NCBI GenBank assembly: GCA_002049495.1
Contig: LLYS01000005.1
Span: forward strand, 124,001-188,000
Origin: Epsilonproteobacteria bacterium tcs-49
Lineage (GTDB): Bacteria; Campylobacterota; Campylobacteria; Campylobacterales; Sulfurovaceae
DNA: 64,000 nt
Direction of reading: 5' to 3'
The position numbers and the translations under genes are program-made. The notes beneath the pieces were generated by a model. That model was not told where the DNA came from and searched no databases. It saw nothing but the letters and a program-made list of their open reading frames with translations. Positions 32,971 to 41,284 of this stretch are shown here, piece by piece (position 1 is the first letter of the stretch; each line of letters opens with the position of its first letter).

Positions 32971-33798
32971 ATGAACAGTTTACAACTAAGCCCAAAACAG
33001 AAACAATCCTTTAATCTGTCCCTACGCTTGTGGCTGCCTTTGCTGCAATCCCCGCTCCAGGAGCTGGGAAGCGTTTTTCAAAACTACAGCTATGAAAACC
33101 CCTTTTTGGAGTATGACGCCGGACGCTACGAGTCGAGCTACTCCGCAGGCGGCGGCGCTGAAGCGCTGAGTCCAAAGCAGCGGGCTTTCATCCCGATCGC
33201 CGCCTTTACGGCCGCCGGGGAGATGGAAAAGCTCGAAGACGCGCTCGTTGCCGGCCTTGAAACGGGGCTTAGCATCAATGAAATAAAAGAATCGATCGTG
33301 CATCTTTACGCCTATACGGGCTTTCCCAGAAGCTTAAACGCACTCAACCTGTTTATGGAGGTCGTTGAAAGCAGAAAGCAAGTGGGCATCGAGGATACGG
33401 TAGGCAAAGAGGCGTCGCCGCTGCCTGAGGATTTTGACAAAAATGCCTACGGGGCCAAGGTTCGCGCGAAGCTGGCCGGACGGGAAAAAGATATCTCGGG
33501 TGCGCCCTGGCAAGAGTTTTCACCCGCTATCGACACGTTTTTGAAAGAGCATCTTTTTGCTGATATTTTTGCGCGGGACGTGATTTCACATAAAACGCGG
33601 GAGTTGGTGACTATCTCGGCTTTGGCGGCGCTTCCCGGAACCCAAGGGCAGCTGCGTTTTCACTATAAAGCGTCGATGAACGTCGGCTTGACGCAAAAGC
33701 AGCTGCAGGATTTCATAACCACGCTGCGAAAGCGGGTGGATACAAAACGGGCGACGGTTGCCGGGGATGTTTTGGAAGAGGTACTCAAAGCCCCGTAA
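32971..33798 (+). CDS. Sigma-54 region I fused to a carboxymuconolactone-decarboxylase fold
   Basis: A 275-residue protein of unusual design. Residues 3-48 align without gaps to RpoN region I, the activator-interacting domain: LQL at 4-6, LPLLQ at 22-26, LQEL at 29-32 and ENPFLEY at 42-48 correspond to LQL, RLLQ, LEL and NPLLE of sigma-54. The RNAP-binding core, HTH and RpoN box are absent. Residues about 62-130 (SPKQRAFIPIAAFTAA, HLYAYTGFPRSLNAL) and 200-265 (LVTISALAALPG, HYKASMNVGLTQKQL) are two carboxymuconolactone-decarboxylase/AhpD-type repeats without a CxxC redox pair. It stands alone between nif ferredoxin genes; no clear Shine-Dalgarno sequence is seen. Inference: it may mimic sigma-54 and bind NifA or RNA polymerase under a metabolic or redox signal. 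Confidence 0.8.
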   Translation: MNSLQLSPKQKQSFNLSLRLWLPLLQSPLQELGSVFQNYSYENPFLEYDAGRYESSYSAGGGAEALSPKQRAFIPIAAFTAAGEMEKLEDALVAGLETGLSINEIKESIVHLYAYTGFPRSLNALNLFMEVVESRKQVGIEDTVGKEASPLPEDFDKNAYGAKVRAKLAGREKDISGAPWQEFSPAIDTFLKEHLFADIFARDVISHKTRELVTISALAALPGTQGQLRFHYKASMNVGLTQKQLQDFITTLRKRVDTKRATVAGDVLEEVLKAP

Positions 33799-33811
33799 AA
33801 ACAGGGCTTTT
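33787..33811. terminator. Bidirectional terminator between convergent genes
   Basis: AAAGCCC (33787-33793) pairs with GGGCTTT (33804-33810) around a 10-base A-rich loop, followed by T. It overlaps the last codons of the sigma-54-like/CMD gene and precedes the 3' end of the convergent ferredoxin gene. Confidence 0.55.
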
Positions 33812-33813
33812 GG

Positions 33814-34200
33814 TTAAAAATCTCCTACGTTTTCGTGAGCTTCTCTGGCTTCCATGGAGATATCTTCCAAAAACGGCTGGGATTTTACCGAGGGCAGCAT
33901 CATCCCCTTTTTCTTATGGACGCGGATAGCGTAGCGCCCCTCGTCGTTCCCGCTGGAAAAGTACTCCTCGTACTCGGGCTGGTAGGGCATATCCCATACG
34001 ATCGCACCCTCGGTGGGACAGGCTTCCGCGCATCGGGGTTCATCGGCGTGCCCTACGCACTCCACACAGCTTTCGGGTTTGACGTAGTAGCGGTCGTCAA
34101 AGGGGTTTTTGGGATTATCCTCTCCCAAAATTGCCGCGACCGGACACTCCGACTCGCAAGCTTCACAGTTGATACACTCTTCGGTGATAAGTACTGACAT
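33814..34200 (-). CDS. 2[4Fe-4S] ferredoxin, FdxB/FdxN-like
   Basis: A 128-residue ferredoxin with motifs CINCEACESECPVAAI near residue 8 and CVECVGHADEPRCAEACPTEG near residue 46, and a C-terminal extension ending in AREAHENV, much like the paralogue at 25703-26080. The extended second motif is typical of nitrogenase-linked ferredoxins. Start MSVLITE at 34200 follows AAAGGA. It lies 101 bases after the LRR gene and may be the last gene of that unit. Confidence 0.87.
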   Translation of the reverse strand: MSVLITEECINCEACESECPVAAILGEDNPKNPFDDRYYVKPESCVECVGHADEPRCAEACPTEGAIVWDMPYQPEYEEYFSSGNDEGRYAIRVHKKKGMMLPSVKSQPFLEDISMEAREAHENVGDF

Positions 34201-34301
34201 AGTTGATCCTTTATAAATACTTCTTTCAAACTCTATCTTAGAGGGCAAATCCTCACTTCGTTCTGAGCCTCACGATACAGCTTTGAAAAAAGTATATTCA
34301 T

Positions 34302-35303
34302 TTACCGTTCCAGATCGCAAAACTCCAACCCGGGCATTTGCGGGATCTGCTCTACTTCGTTGCCCCCGATATAAAGCGTTTGGAGCTTGCTCAGCGTCTC
34401 AAACCCCTTTGGCAGCTCGGCGATGGCGTTATCCTCCACGTCCAGCTCCTCCAGCGCCCGCATCTGCGAAATGCAGCCAGGCAGCGCTTTGAGGCGGTTG
34501 TGCGCGGCGTTTATGGTGTTGAGCTTTTCAAGTTTGCAAATCCCCCGGGGCAGTTGATAGAGTTTGTTGTTTTCGATGGAAAATACCTCCAGATCCTCCA
34601 GGTAGGAAAAATCCGCCTCAATATGCTCGATCAGGTTTTCGTTGAGATTGAGATTGCGCAGCGAGTGCATCCGCTCCAGCGGCGGCAGCTCGGTGATGCC
34701 GTTGTGCTCCATCAAAAGCATCTCCAAAAAACTCAGGCGGTACACCGACGCCGGGATGGTTTCAAGCCTGTTGTACGACAGGTTCATAAAGTACAGATTC
34801 TCCATCTTTTCAAACAGGTTGGGCAGGTGGGTCAAATCGTTGCTGTCCAGGTCCAGATAGAGCAGTTTGTGCAGCTGCTCAAAACTCTCCGGCAGCGTTT
34901 GCAGCCCGTTATACCCCGCCATGACGCGAGTGAGGTTGCGCAGCTTGCCCATGTCACCCGGCAGCGCTTGCAGGTGGTTGCCCCCGCAGTTTAAAATGAT
35001 CAGCGACTCCAGACGCGTTAAGCTGCGCGGCAGCGCCTTGAGGCGGTTGTGGTCACACTGCAGGTTTTTGAGCTTGCGCAGGTCGCCTATGGATTCGGGC
35101 AGTTTGGAGAGATAGTTAAAGGACAGCTTCAGCACGCTCAGATTTTCCAGCGCGCCGATGGATTCGGGCAGATGGCGCAGGTGGCGCTTGCTCAGATCAA
35201 GCACGCTCAGGGTTTTGAGCTGTTCAATATCAGTCGGGATTTTGTCGTCGTAGCCGCGGGATTTGACCCAGTCGGCGAAATTTTTTAAGGTTATATCTGA
35301 CAT
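34302..35303 (-). CDS. Leucine-rich repeat protein
   Basis: A 333-residue protein made almost wholly of about 12 leucine-rich repeats of 22-24 residues, with pattern LxxLxxLxLxxNxLxxLPxx (for example LSVLKLSFNYLSKLPESI). No signal peptide, membrane segment or enzymatic domain is seen, so it is a cytoplasmic binding scaffold. It overlaps the BFD-like gene by 13 bases in a unit with CCE_0567 and ferredoxin genes, behind a nif-type promoter. Partner unknown. Confidence 0.85.
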   Translation of the reverse strand: MSDITLKNFADWVKSRGYDDKIPTDIEQLKTLSVLDLSKRHLRHLPESIGALENLSVLKLSFNYLSKLPESIGDLRKLKNLQCDHNRLKALPRSLTRLESLIILNCGGNHLQALPGDMGKLRNLTRVMAGYNGLQTLPESFEQLHKLLYLDLDSNDLTHLPNLFEKMENLYFMNLSYNRLETIPASVYRLSFLEMLLMEHNGITELPPLERMHSLRNLNLNENLIEHIEADFSYLEDLEVFSIENNKLYQLPRGICKLEKLNTINAAHNRLKALPGCISQMRALEELDVEDNAIAELPKGFETLSKLQTLYIGGNEVEQIPQMPGLEFCDLER

Positions 35304-35530
35304 GCTTGCCTCTGCTCAATCAAAAATGCGATCTCTTCAAAATCGATCTGGCCGAATTCCACCATATCAAAAAGCCTGCGCAGGGGTTTTCTGCAGCAGG
35401 TTTTTGAGCACTTTGTGACCAGTTTTTTCGCCTTTTTATAGGGCAGATCGGTGTTTTCAAAGTGCGTGATCGCCTCCTCTACGGTCGCTTCTCCGCACTC
35501 GCAGATGATGAGGCTTTTGGCGGGGCTCAT
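35291..35530 (-). CDS. Small BFD-like Cys protein
   Basis: A 79-residue protein with ICECGEATVEEA near residue 9 and CSKTCCRKPLRRL near residue 41. The CxC...CxxxCC layout with helices between resembles the bacterioferritin-associated ferredoxin (BFD)-like [2Fe-2S] domain, which has CxC and CxxC. Identification is tentative. It overlaps CCE_0567 by 4 bases and the LRR gene by 13. Confidence 0.55.
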   Translation of the reverse strand: MSPAKSLIICECGEATVEEAITHFENTDLPYKKAKKLVTKCSKTCCRKPLRRLFDMVEFGQIDFEEIAFLIEQRQACQI

Positions 35531-35733
35531 TTCAAAAAGTCGTGCTTCGCTTTAAAATCAAGATACTCGCCCATCGCTTTTTGGACATCTTGACTGAGGC
35601 CCGGTAATTTGTCGTAATCGCTCCAGATGGTGTCTTCGACGATATCGTGGATCACACCCGCGATCTCGGTGACTTTTCTTTTATATTTGGCTGCTTCTTT
35701 TTTGATAGCTTTTTGTTCATCGGTAAGTGGCAT
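35527..35733 (-). CDS. CCE_0567/DUF683-family small nif protein
   Basis: A 68-residue helical protein: DEQKAIKKEAAKYKRKVTEI then IHDIVEDTIWSDYDKLPGL, matching the antiparallel helix pair of the CCE_0567 family that commonly sits beside nifX. Its role is unknown but nif-restricted. Start MPLTDEQ at 35733 is 7 bases after AAAGGA; an adjacent ATG one codon upstream is possible. First gene of the LRR unit. Confidence 0.78.
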   Translation of the reverse strand: MPLTDEQKAIKKEAAKYKRKVTEIAGVIHDIVEDTIWSDYDKLPGLSQDVQKAMGEYLDFKAKHDFLK

Positions 35734-35773
35734 CATCTTTCCTTTGCACATGAAATTTCATTTAGAGATTTCT

Positions 35774-35790
35774 ATGCATTTGCCGTACCG
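35774..35790 (-). promoter_or_regulatory. Sigma-54 promoter of the CCE_0567-BFD-LRR unit
   Basis: Minus strand CGGTACGGCAAATGCAT: -24 CGGTACG, GCAA, -12 ATGCA, GG-GC spacing 10. From the spacer onward it equals the nifH element (GCAAATGCA). The leader to the first gene would be about 30 bases. Confidence 0.65.
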
Positions 35791-35791
35791 C

Positions 35792-35807
35792 TGTAGAACT
35801 TACGACA
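35792..35807. promoter_or_regulatory. Candidate NifA upstream activator sequence
   Basis: TGT-AGAACTTACG-ACA fits the NifA site TGT-N10-ACA exactly. It is only 2 bases upstream of the -24 box, much closer than the usual 80-150 bases, so it may be a chance match or a different control mode. Confidence 0.35.
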
Positions 35808-35859
35808 GTTTTTAGTTTGATTTGATACTATAGTACACAAATAAAAACAAAGGGTAAAA

Positions 35860-36321
35860 ATGGCACTTCTTAATAGCGGTGAGCTTGTTGATCTGATCCA
35901 GTTGGCGGTGGCTCCCGTATTTTTGCTGGCGGGGGTGGCCGGGCTTTTGAATGTATTTATCGGCAGGTTAACAAGGATTATCGATAAATTGGAGCGGATG
36001 GACAGCGCTTTGCTTGCGAAAAAAAGAAAGGACCGATCCTATAAAGAGGATGTCAGAACGTTACAAAGACGGCAGTTTTTAGTGATGCGTATGCAAAATA
36101 CAAACAGAGCGATCTTTTTCGCGACGGCTACGGGACTGATGGTGGCACTTGTTATTTTATCGGTGTTTGCGACGACGCTGTTTTCTTTCCACTTTGAGCT
36201 TTTAATCTCTATCTTTTTTATTTTGGCGATGGTGTTTTTAATCATCGCCTTTGTGCTTTTCTTGCGCGAAATCCATTTTACGACCTCTTTTATCCAGCTG
36301 AAAAAAGATCATTTGGATTGA
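35860..36321 (+). CDS. DUF2721 membrane protein
   Basis: A 153-residue inner-membrane protein with hydrophobic segments at about 10-32, 85-107 and 112-135, separated by a basic cytoplasmic loop (RLTRIIDKLERMD, RRQFLVMRMQNTNRAI). The pattern fits DUF2721, widespread and of unknown function. It converges with the antiporter gene and overlaps it by 13 bases. TATAGT at 35829-35834 may be its -10 box. Confidence 0.8.
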   Translation: MALLNSGELVDLIQLAVAPVFLLAGVAGLLNVFIGRLTRIIDKLERMDSALLAKKRKDRSYKEDVRTLQRRQFLVMRMQNTNRAIFFATATGLMVALVILSVFATTLFSFHFELLISIFFILAMVFLIIAFVLFLREIHFTTSFIQLKKDHLD

Positions 36322-37928
36322 GGGTGTTTATACCGGAAGGAAGCTTCATCCACTAAAAGCTTCCCCACCTCTATATCCGAATCGATAAAGGATTTTATCC
36401 CTATATCCTTAAGCTCTTTTCTCTCCTCCGTGGTATCGAGTTTGACAATGATATTTGCATCTTTGTTGTACGCAAGGACCGCTTCGCTTATGAGCCTTTT
36501 TCTGTGCAGCTTGTGCGTGGTGATGATAACACTGGATGCATCTTCGACTTTCAATGACTCCAGAACCGGCTTTTTGTCCAGATGCCCGAAATACCCCTGA
36601 AACCCCAAACGGCGGGCCAGTTTGACATGTGGTAAATTGTCCGAAATGATCACAAAGGGTATATTTTTCTCGTGCAGCTGCTTGGCCACCACGCGCCCGA
36701 GGGTGTTAAACCCCACGATCACGGTGTGGTTGGCTGCTTGGATGGGGGTAATGACATCGGATTCGTAAAACTCCTTTGCGAAAAAGGAGGAGAGTTTATA
36801 GATGTTGTTGACGATAAACGGCGTTAGGATCATCGAGATCACCGTGATCAAAATCAAAACGCTTGCCATCTCCTGTGAGATGAGCCTGTTTGCAAGGGCA
36901 AGGGCGAAGATAGCGAAGGAAAATTCCCCTACACTCCCAAGGGCAAGGGCCGTTTTGACCGCGCTGTTTGTATCGGAGCTGCGTTTTAAGATCAGGTAAA
37001 TCACCGCCGCTTTAAACACAAATACCAGCACAAAGATGGCGGTGATGGTATGGAGGTGGGTCAAAAAGTACAGGGCGTCTATCTTGGTGCCCACACTAAA
37101 GAAAAACGCGCCCAGCAGGAGGTCTTTGTAGCTGGCGATATCGGATTCGACCTTGACGTTATACCCCGTATCGGCGATGATAACCCCGGCGATAAAGGCT
37201 CCCAGTGAGTAGGTAAACCCAAGATCGTGGGCCAGCAAAGAGGCTCCGATCACGATAGAAAACACCGCCCCTAAAAACAGCTCTTCCAGCCCGGTTTTGG
37301 CAGAATACTCCAAAAGCTTTTTGACCATAACCTTTCCTATCGTAAACATAAAAAGCACGATAACAAGCGCCGAGAGAAGGGTCTGCGCGACAACCTCGGT
37401 GATGGAGAGGGTATCGTTGGTCAAAAAGGTGATCAACAGCAAAATAGGGATCACCGCCAAATCCTGAAAGATCAAGATACCCAGGGACTTTTTGCCGTAG
37501 GGGGTGTGGATATCTTTTGATTCTTTCAGATAGGTCAGTACGATAGCGGTGGAGGAGAGGGAAAAAGCAAGGGCTACGATCAGGGAGGTGTTAAAGGTGA
37601 TATCAAAAATATAAAACGCGATCCCAAAGATCACGACCGTACTCAAAAGCACCTGCATGAGCCCGTTTGCGAGAAGTTCGTGTTTCATCTTTTTGATCTT
37701 GGAAAAGTTGAGCTCAAGCCCTATGGTAAACATCAAAAACACGATGCCAAATTCGCCGATGAGCTCCAGGGAGCGGATGTCGATGCCGTTGAAGTTAAAA
37801 GCGTAGCTGACCACCGTCCCCGAGAGGATATACCCGATAATGTGCGAGATCCCGTATCGTTTGAAAACGATGTTAAATAGCGTGGCTAGAAATATGGCTA
37901 AAAAAATAGCTAGAAGTATCTGTTCCAT
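36309..37928 (-). CDS. CPA2-family monovalent cation:proton antiporter with TrkA-N domain
   Basis: A 539-residue protein. Residues 1-375 hold about 12 membrane segments of the Kef/CPA2 exchanger fold (FGIVFLMFTIGLELNFSKIK, FQDLAVIPILLLI, ALGSVGEFSFAIFAL). Residues about 400-520 are a RCK/TrkA-N Rossmann domain (HTVIVGFNTLGRVVAKQL) that binds nucleotides. Likely K+/H+ or Na+/H+ exchange. A single gene between the nif region and the AT-rich island. Confidence 0.9.
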   Translation of the reverse strand: MEQILLAIFLAIFLATLFNIVFKRYGISHIIGYILSGTVVSYAFNFNGIDIRSLELIGEFGIVFLMFTIGLELNFSKIKKMKHELLANGLMQVLLSTVVIFGIAFYIFDITFNTSLIVALAFSLSSTAIVLTYLKESKDIHTPYGKKSLGILIFQDLAVIPILLLITFLTNDTLSITEVVAQTLLSALVIVLFMFTIGKVMVKKLLEYSAKTGLEELFLGAVFSIVIGASLLAHDLGFTYSLGAFIAGVIIADTGYNVKVESDIASYKDLLLGAFFFSVGTKIDALYFLTHLHTITAIFVLVFVFKAAVIYLILKRSSDTNSAVKTALALGSVGEFSFAIFALALANRLISQEMASVLILITVISMILTPFIVNNIYKLSSFFAKEFYESDVITPIQAANHTVIVGFNTLGRVVAKQLHEKNIPFVIISDNLPHVKLARRLGFQGYFGHLDKKPVLESLKVEDASSVIITTHKLHRKRLISEAVLAYNKDANIIVKLDTTEERKELKDIGIKSFIDSDIEVGKLLVDEASFRYKHPQSK

Positions 37929-38000
37929 AAGCGGTATTATAGCAAAGGTGGGATGTGGTTGGATCAGGTTAATGTATAAAAATTATCAAAGAGGTTTTTC

Positions 38001-38157
38001 TTAATCTTCAAGCTCCTGGATCTTATAAAGGGTATAGCCTTCATAGTAGTAACTCGCGTCAATCCCCCGCATAAACACATCCGCATTATTGATCTCATTA
38101 CTCAGGGGGTTTTGCTTTTCAAAAAAAGACAGCTCTTTTTTGTTAATAGCTAGCAAT
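38001..38157 (-). pseudogene. 3' remnant of an interrupted gene at the island edge
   Basis: The minus strand is open from about 38157 to a TAA at 38001-38003 (about 51 codons) and reads like real protein: MRGIDASYYYEGYTLYKIQE. Codon use matches the GC-richer backbone, unlike the AT-rich DNA that begins beyond about 38150. No start codon with RBS is visible. It is probably the C-terminus of a gene cut by the island's arrival; I cannot name the parent. It accounts for most of the otherwise gene-free stretch 37929-38256. Confidence 0.4.
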
Positions 38158-38256
38158 TAATAGACCTAACGCCCATTCAATGAAATGATGTGTTTTTCAA
38201 TAATTTTTTATTGTTTTAGTATAATTTAACAATAGCTCTAAATGAAAGGAAACTTA

Positions 38257-40177
38257 ATGAATACGAAAAAGGCAATTACTTATAGTTTATTAGCACATGT
38301 AAGAAATACTGAAAGCCTTATCAAAGGACCTCTAGATATTTTTGTTCCTTTAATAAAAAGAGCACTCTCAAAGATGAATAATGACAAAATCTTTGGTGGT
38401 AAAGATCTTACTGAAATCAATAACTATGCTAAAAATCTTTATGATATTGATTTTCCAATACCAGTTTTAAGAAATATATTGGAAACCATCGCATTAGATG
38501 TTAATGAAAACAAAAAGGGTGGTTTTATTCTCCATGATGACAATTCATTCGCTATTGCTAACTACACATTTACTGAATTTGATGAAAATGTGAGAAAACG
38601 AAAACAAGAAGTAGAAAAACTTGAACAATTATTTCAAGATTTTTGTGGTAAATCTGAGTTGGCCGTTGAAGACAGTTCTTCTATATTTTCATTTTTAGAA
38701 AAAAACAAACTCTCACTAGCAAAATATTTATCTCATACCGAAGAGTTAAATGGACAGGATTATTTAATTGAAGTTAAATTTGTCAATTACTTTAGAAATA
38801 TTCCTCACGTATATGAACTATTAAAGAGCCTTTATTTAGGATCAATTTTAGCTGAGTATATAGAATTTAAACCAGTCGATACACATATAAATGTAGAGCT
38901 ATTATTTGATACAAACTTCATTATAAGTTTACTTGATTTAAATACTCCAGAATCAACACATACATGTCGCACACTTTTAGATATAACTAAACAACTAGGT
39001 TATAAATTAACAATATTAGAAGAAACAATAGAGGAAATTAAATTTTTATTAAAGAAAAAAGCTGATGGGTTAAATAAATCATTTTTAGTTAAACAAGTAT
39101 ATATAGAAGATATATATAATGCTTGTGAAAGAAGGAATCTAACAAAAGCTGATTTAGAAAAAATTATTGATAATTTAGACTCACAGATATCTGATTATGG
39201 TATCAATAAGGTATTTTTGGATAAAAAAACTAAAGAAGCTGCTCTTTTAAGTCCTGACTACGCCTCATATAAACAAAAAAGACAAACAGATATATCTGCT
39301 AAACATGATACTTTTGCATTATATTACGTAAAGAAAAAGCGTAATTATAAAAATATTACAGACTTTACTGATGTAACATGCTGGTTTGTCAATAATGCTA
39401 TTTCAAGAGGCTTCAAACAGCAGTATGATAAAGTGTATCAGCCTGAGATAATTAAAGCAGATGATTTACTGAGTATTTTATGGCTGAGTAACCCACAAGT
39501 TAATACTCAAGTCTCTGGTGATGAAATGGCAGATATTGGTTTATCTTCTCTCGTTTCATTAACATTTACGAAGTCATTGCCACAAACAGCAATCATAAAA
39601 GAATTTGAAGATAATATTCAAAAGTATGCAGAAGATGAAATAAAGACACAAGATGTCATTAGAATTGCTACAAGGATAGCTGATAAACAACTAACTGATA
39701 TAGATGAACTAAATAAGTTAGCATACAATGATGATAAAGAGGAGTTTGTTAAACGCTTAGAAGAGGAAGCAAAAAAACAGAAACAAATTGAAAAACAAAG
39801 CGCAGAATCCCTTTCAAAAATTGTAGAAAAATTCAAACGTGAGATGGAGAAAGTTGAAGCGACTCAACAAAGAAGGGATGCCGACAAGCAATTTCTTCAA
39901 GATGTATCTAAAGAAAAAGAAAATGTTCAATCCGAGCTAGAAAAAACAAAACAAGATCTTATCAAAAATAAAATTGATAATTGGAAAAAAGATTCTAGAC
40001 TTATATTTATTTATTGGATTTGTTGGATTTGGTGCTATTTATTTAGTAGTCGCCGTATATATTCTAAGCTATCACCCTTCATTGTTAAAAAAAGATTGGG
40101 TGACGTTAATTGCAGGTATATTCTCAGCGCTATGGTGGTTTCCTTCAAAAATGATTTATGACAGACATTGTAAATAA
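38257..40177 (+). pseudogene. PIN-like domain protein with C-terminal coiled coil and membrane tail, frameshifted
   Basis: The main frame runs from ATG 38257 (after AAAGGAA) to 40161. Residues about 220-400 look PIN-like: VELLFDTNFIISLLDL, ILEETIEEI and AKHDTFALYYVKKK supply spaced acidic residues of a metal-dependent RNase. A long Lys/Glu coiled coil follows (about 500-585). At an A6 run (39985-39990) the meaningful frame shifts by +1: frame 39974-40177 encodes two hydrophobic segments (FIGFVGFGAIYLVVAVYIL, and one around AGIFSALWWF), while the original frame turns into low-quality sequence. One extra base would explain it. The DNA is AT-rich and foreign-looking. Possible defence or toxin-like function; weakly assigned. 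Confidence 0.5.
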
Positions 40178-40240
40178 TACTAGGGGTCAGAGCTTTACTT
40201 TTAACTAAAATTAGCTATAATTACACAAAAAGGTTTTTAC

Positions 40241-41284
40241 ATGCCTCGCAAACCTAGAATAGAAAAAGCGGGATTTTACCATATCGTCAATCGTGGTGTA
40301 GCAAGAGCAAATATCTACCTGTGCGATGATGATTTTTTGAAGTTTTTAGAGATAGTACAAGATGTAAGCCAAGAGTATAGTTTTGAAGTTTACTCCTTTG
40401 CTCTTATGACCAATCATTATCATCTGCTTGTTCGCATGAAAAAACCCAACCTTTCTTTAGCGTTTCAAAAAATAAACTCCAGATACAGCATATATTTTAA
40501 TAAAAAGTACAAAAGAGTAGGTCCGCTTTGGCAAGGGAGATTCAAGTCTTCGTATGTGTATGATCAGAGCTATTTGCAGGTATTGGTCAAATACATTGAG
40601 TTTAATCCCGTAAAAGCCAATATAGCACAAAAGATAGGTGAGTACAAATGGGCTATGAGCTCAAATAACATTCAATATTCAATGTTGAATTTTGAATTGA
40701 TAAAGAGTACCAATTTTGATAAAGACTTAGATGAAAAAGAGCTTGAAAAAATAGATAAGCTTTATAAAACCAAACTTGAGATCAATAATGATACATTAAC
40801 CCAAAAAGCACCAAAAAACCTAACAGAGTATTTTGAAAAATTACCCAAAGAACAAGCCGTGTATAACGCTGTAGTAGATGGCTATACCCAAAAAGAGGTC
40901 GGGAACTACTTGGGCGTTTCACATGTTGCTATCTCTAAAAAGATGAAAATCTACAAGCAAAAAGTCAAGCTTTTTAACAAGCTGCGGGACAAAGGAGTGT
41001 TTTGGAGCTATAAAAAAGATATATCTTACGATGAGGCAGGCGCAAAGCTTTTTGTGGAGTATCTTTTAAAGTACGGTGATTTTGATGATATCAAGCTAGG
41101 TTTTGAGCTTTTTGGCAAAAGGTACATAAAAGGGGTTTGGGACAAAAGGCTCAAATCCGATAAAAGCTTCATAAAAACAAACCTTATGCTAGCAAGGGTG
41201 TTTTTTGGGATGGATGTAGAAAGTGACTATTTTAAGGAGGCAAAAAATGAAAGATTTGAAAAACTTAAAATGTTTGCTTCCTAA
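40241..41284 (+). CDS. REP-associated tyrosine transposase (RAYT) with an extra C-terminal domain
   Basis: A 347-residue protein. Residues 1-150 are a Y1/HUH-type transposase domain: MPRKPRIEKAGFYHIVNRGV, the HUH motif in TNHYHLLVRM, LWQGRFKSSYV, and VLVKYIEFNPVKA. A helix-turn-helix follows (YTQKEVGNYLGVSHVAISKK, about 208-227). Residues about 265-340 (EYLLKYGDFDDIKLGFELFG, SFIKTNLMLARVFFGMD) resemble the small partner proteins often encoded before AbiEii-type toxins. GGGGTCAGAGC at 40184-40194, a sequence often seen near such transposases, precedes the gene; TATAAT at 40216-40221 may be the -10 box. Its end overlaps the toxin gene by 38 bases. Confidence 0.82.
   Translation: MPRKPRIEKAGFYHIVNRGVARANIYLCDDDFLKFLEIVQDVSQEYSFEVYSFALMTNHYHLLVRMKKPNLSLAFQKINSRYSIYFNKKYKRVGPLWQGRFKSSYVYDQSYLQVLVKYIEFNPVKANIAQKIGEYKWAMSSNNIQYSMLNFELIKSTNFDKDLDEKELEKIDKLYKTKLEINNDTLTQKAPKNLTEYFEKLPKEQAVYNAVVDGYTQKEVGNYLGVSHVAISKKMKIYKQKVKLFNKLRDKGVFWSYKKDISYDEAGAKLFVEYLLKYGDFDDIKLGFELFGKRYIKGVWDKRLKSDKSFIKTNLMLARVFFGMDVESDYFKEAKNERFEKLKMFAS

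Noticed and set aside
39985-39991. A AAA AAG programmed -1 frameshift signal in the PIN-like gene
   Set aside because: The heptamer is out of the required phase, and the downstream frame needs a +1, not -1, shift.
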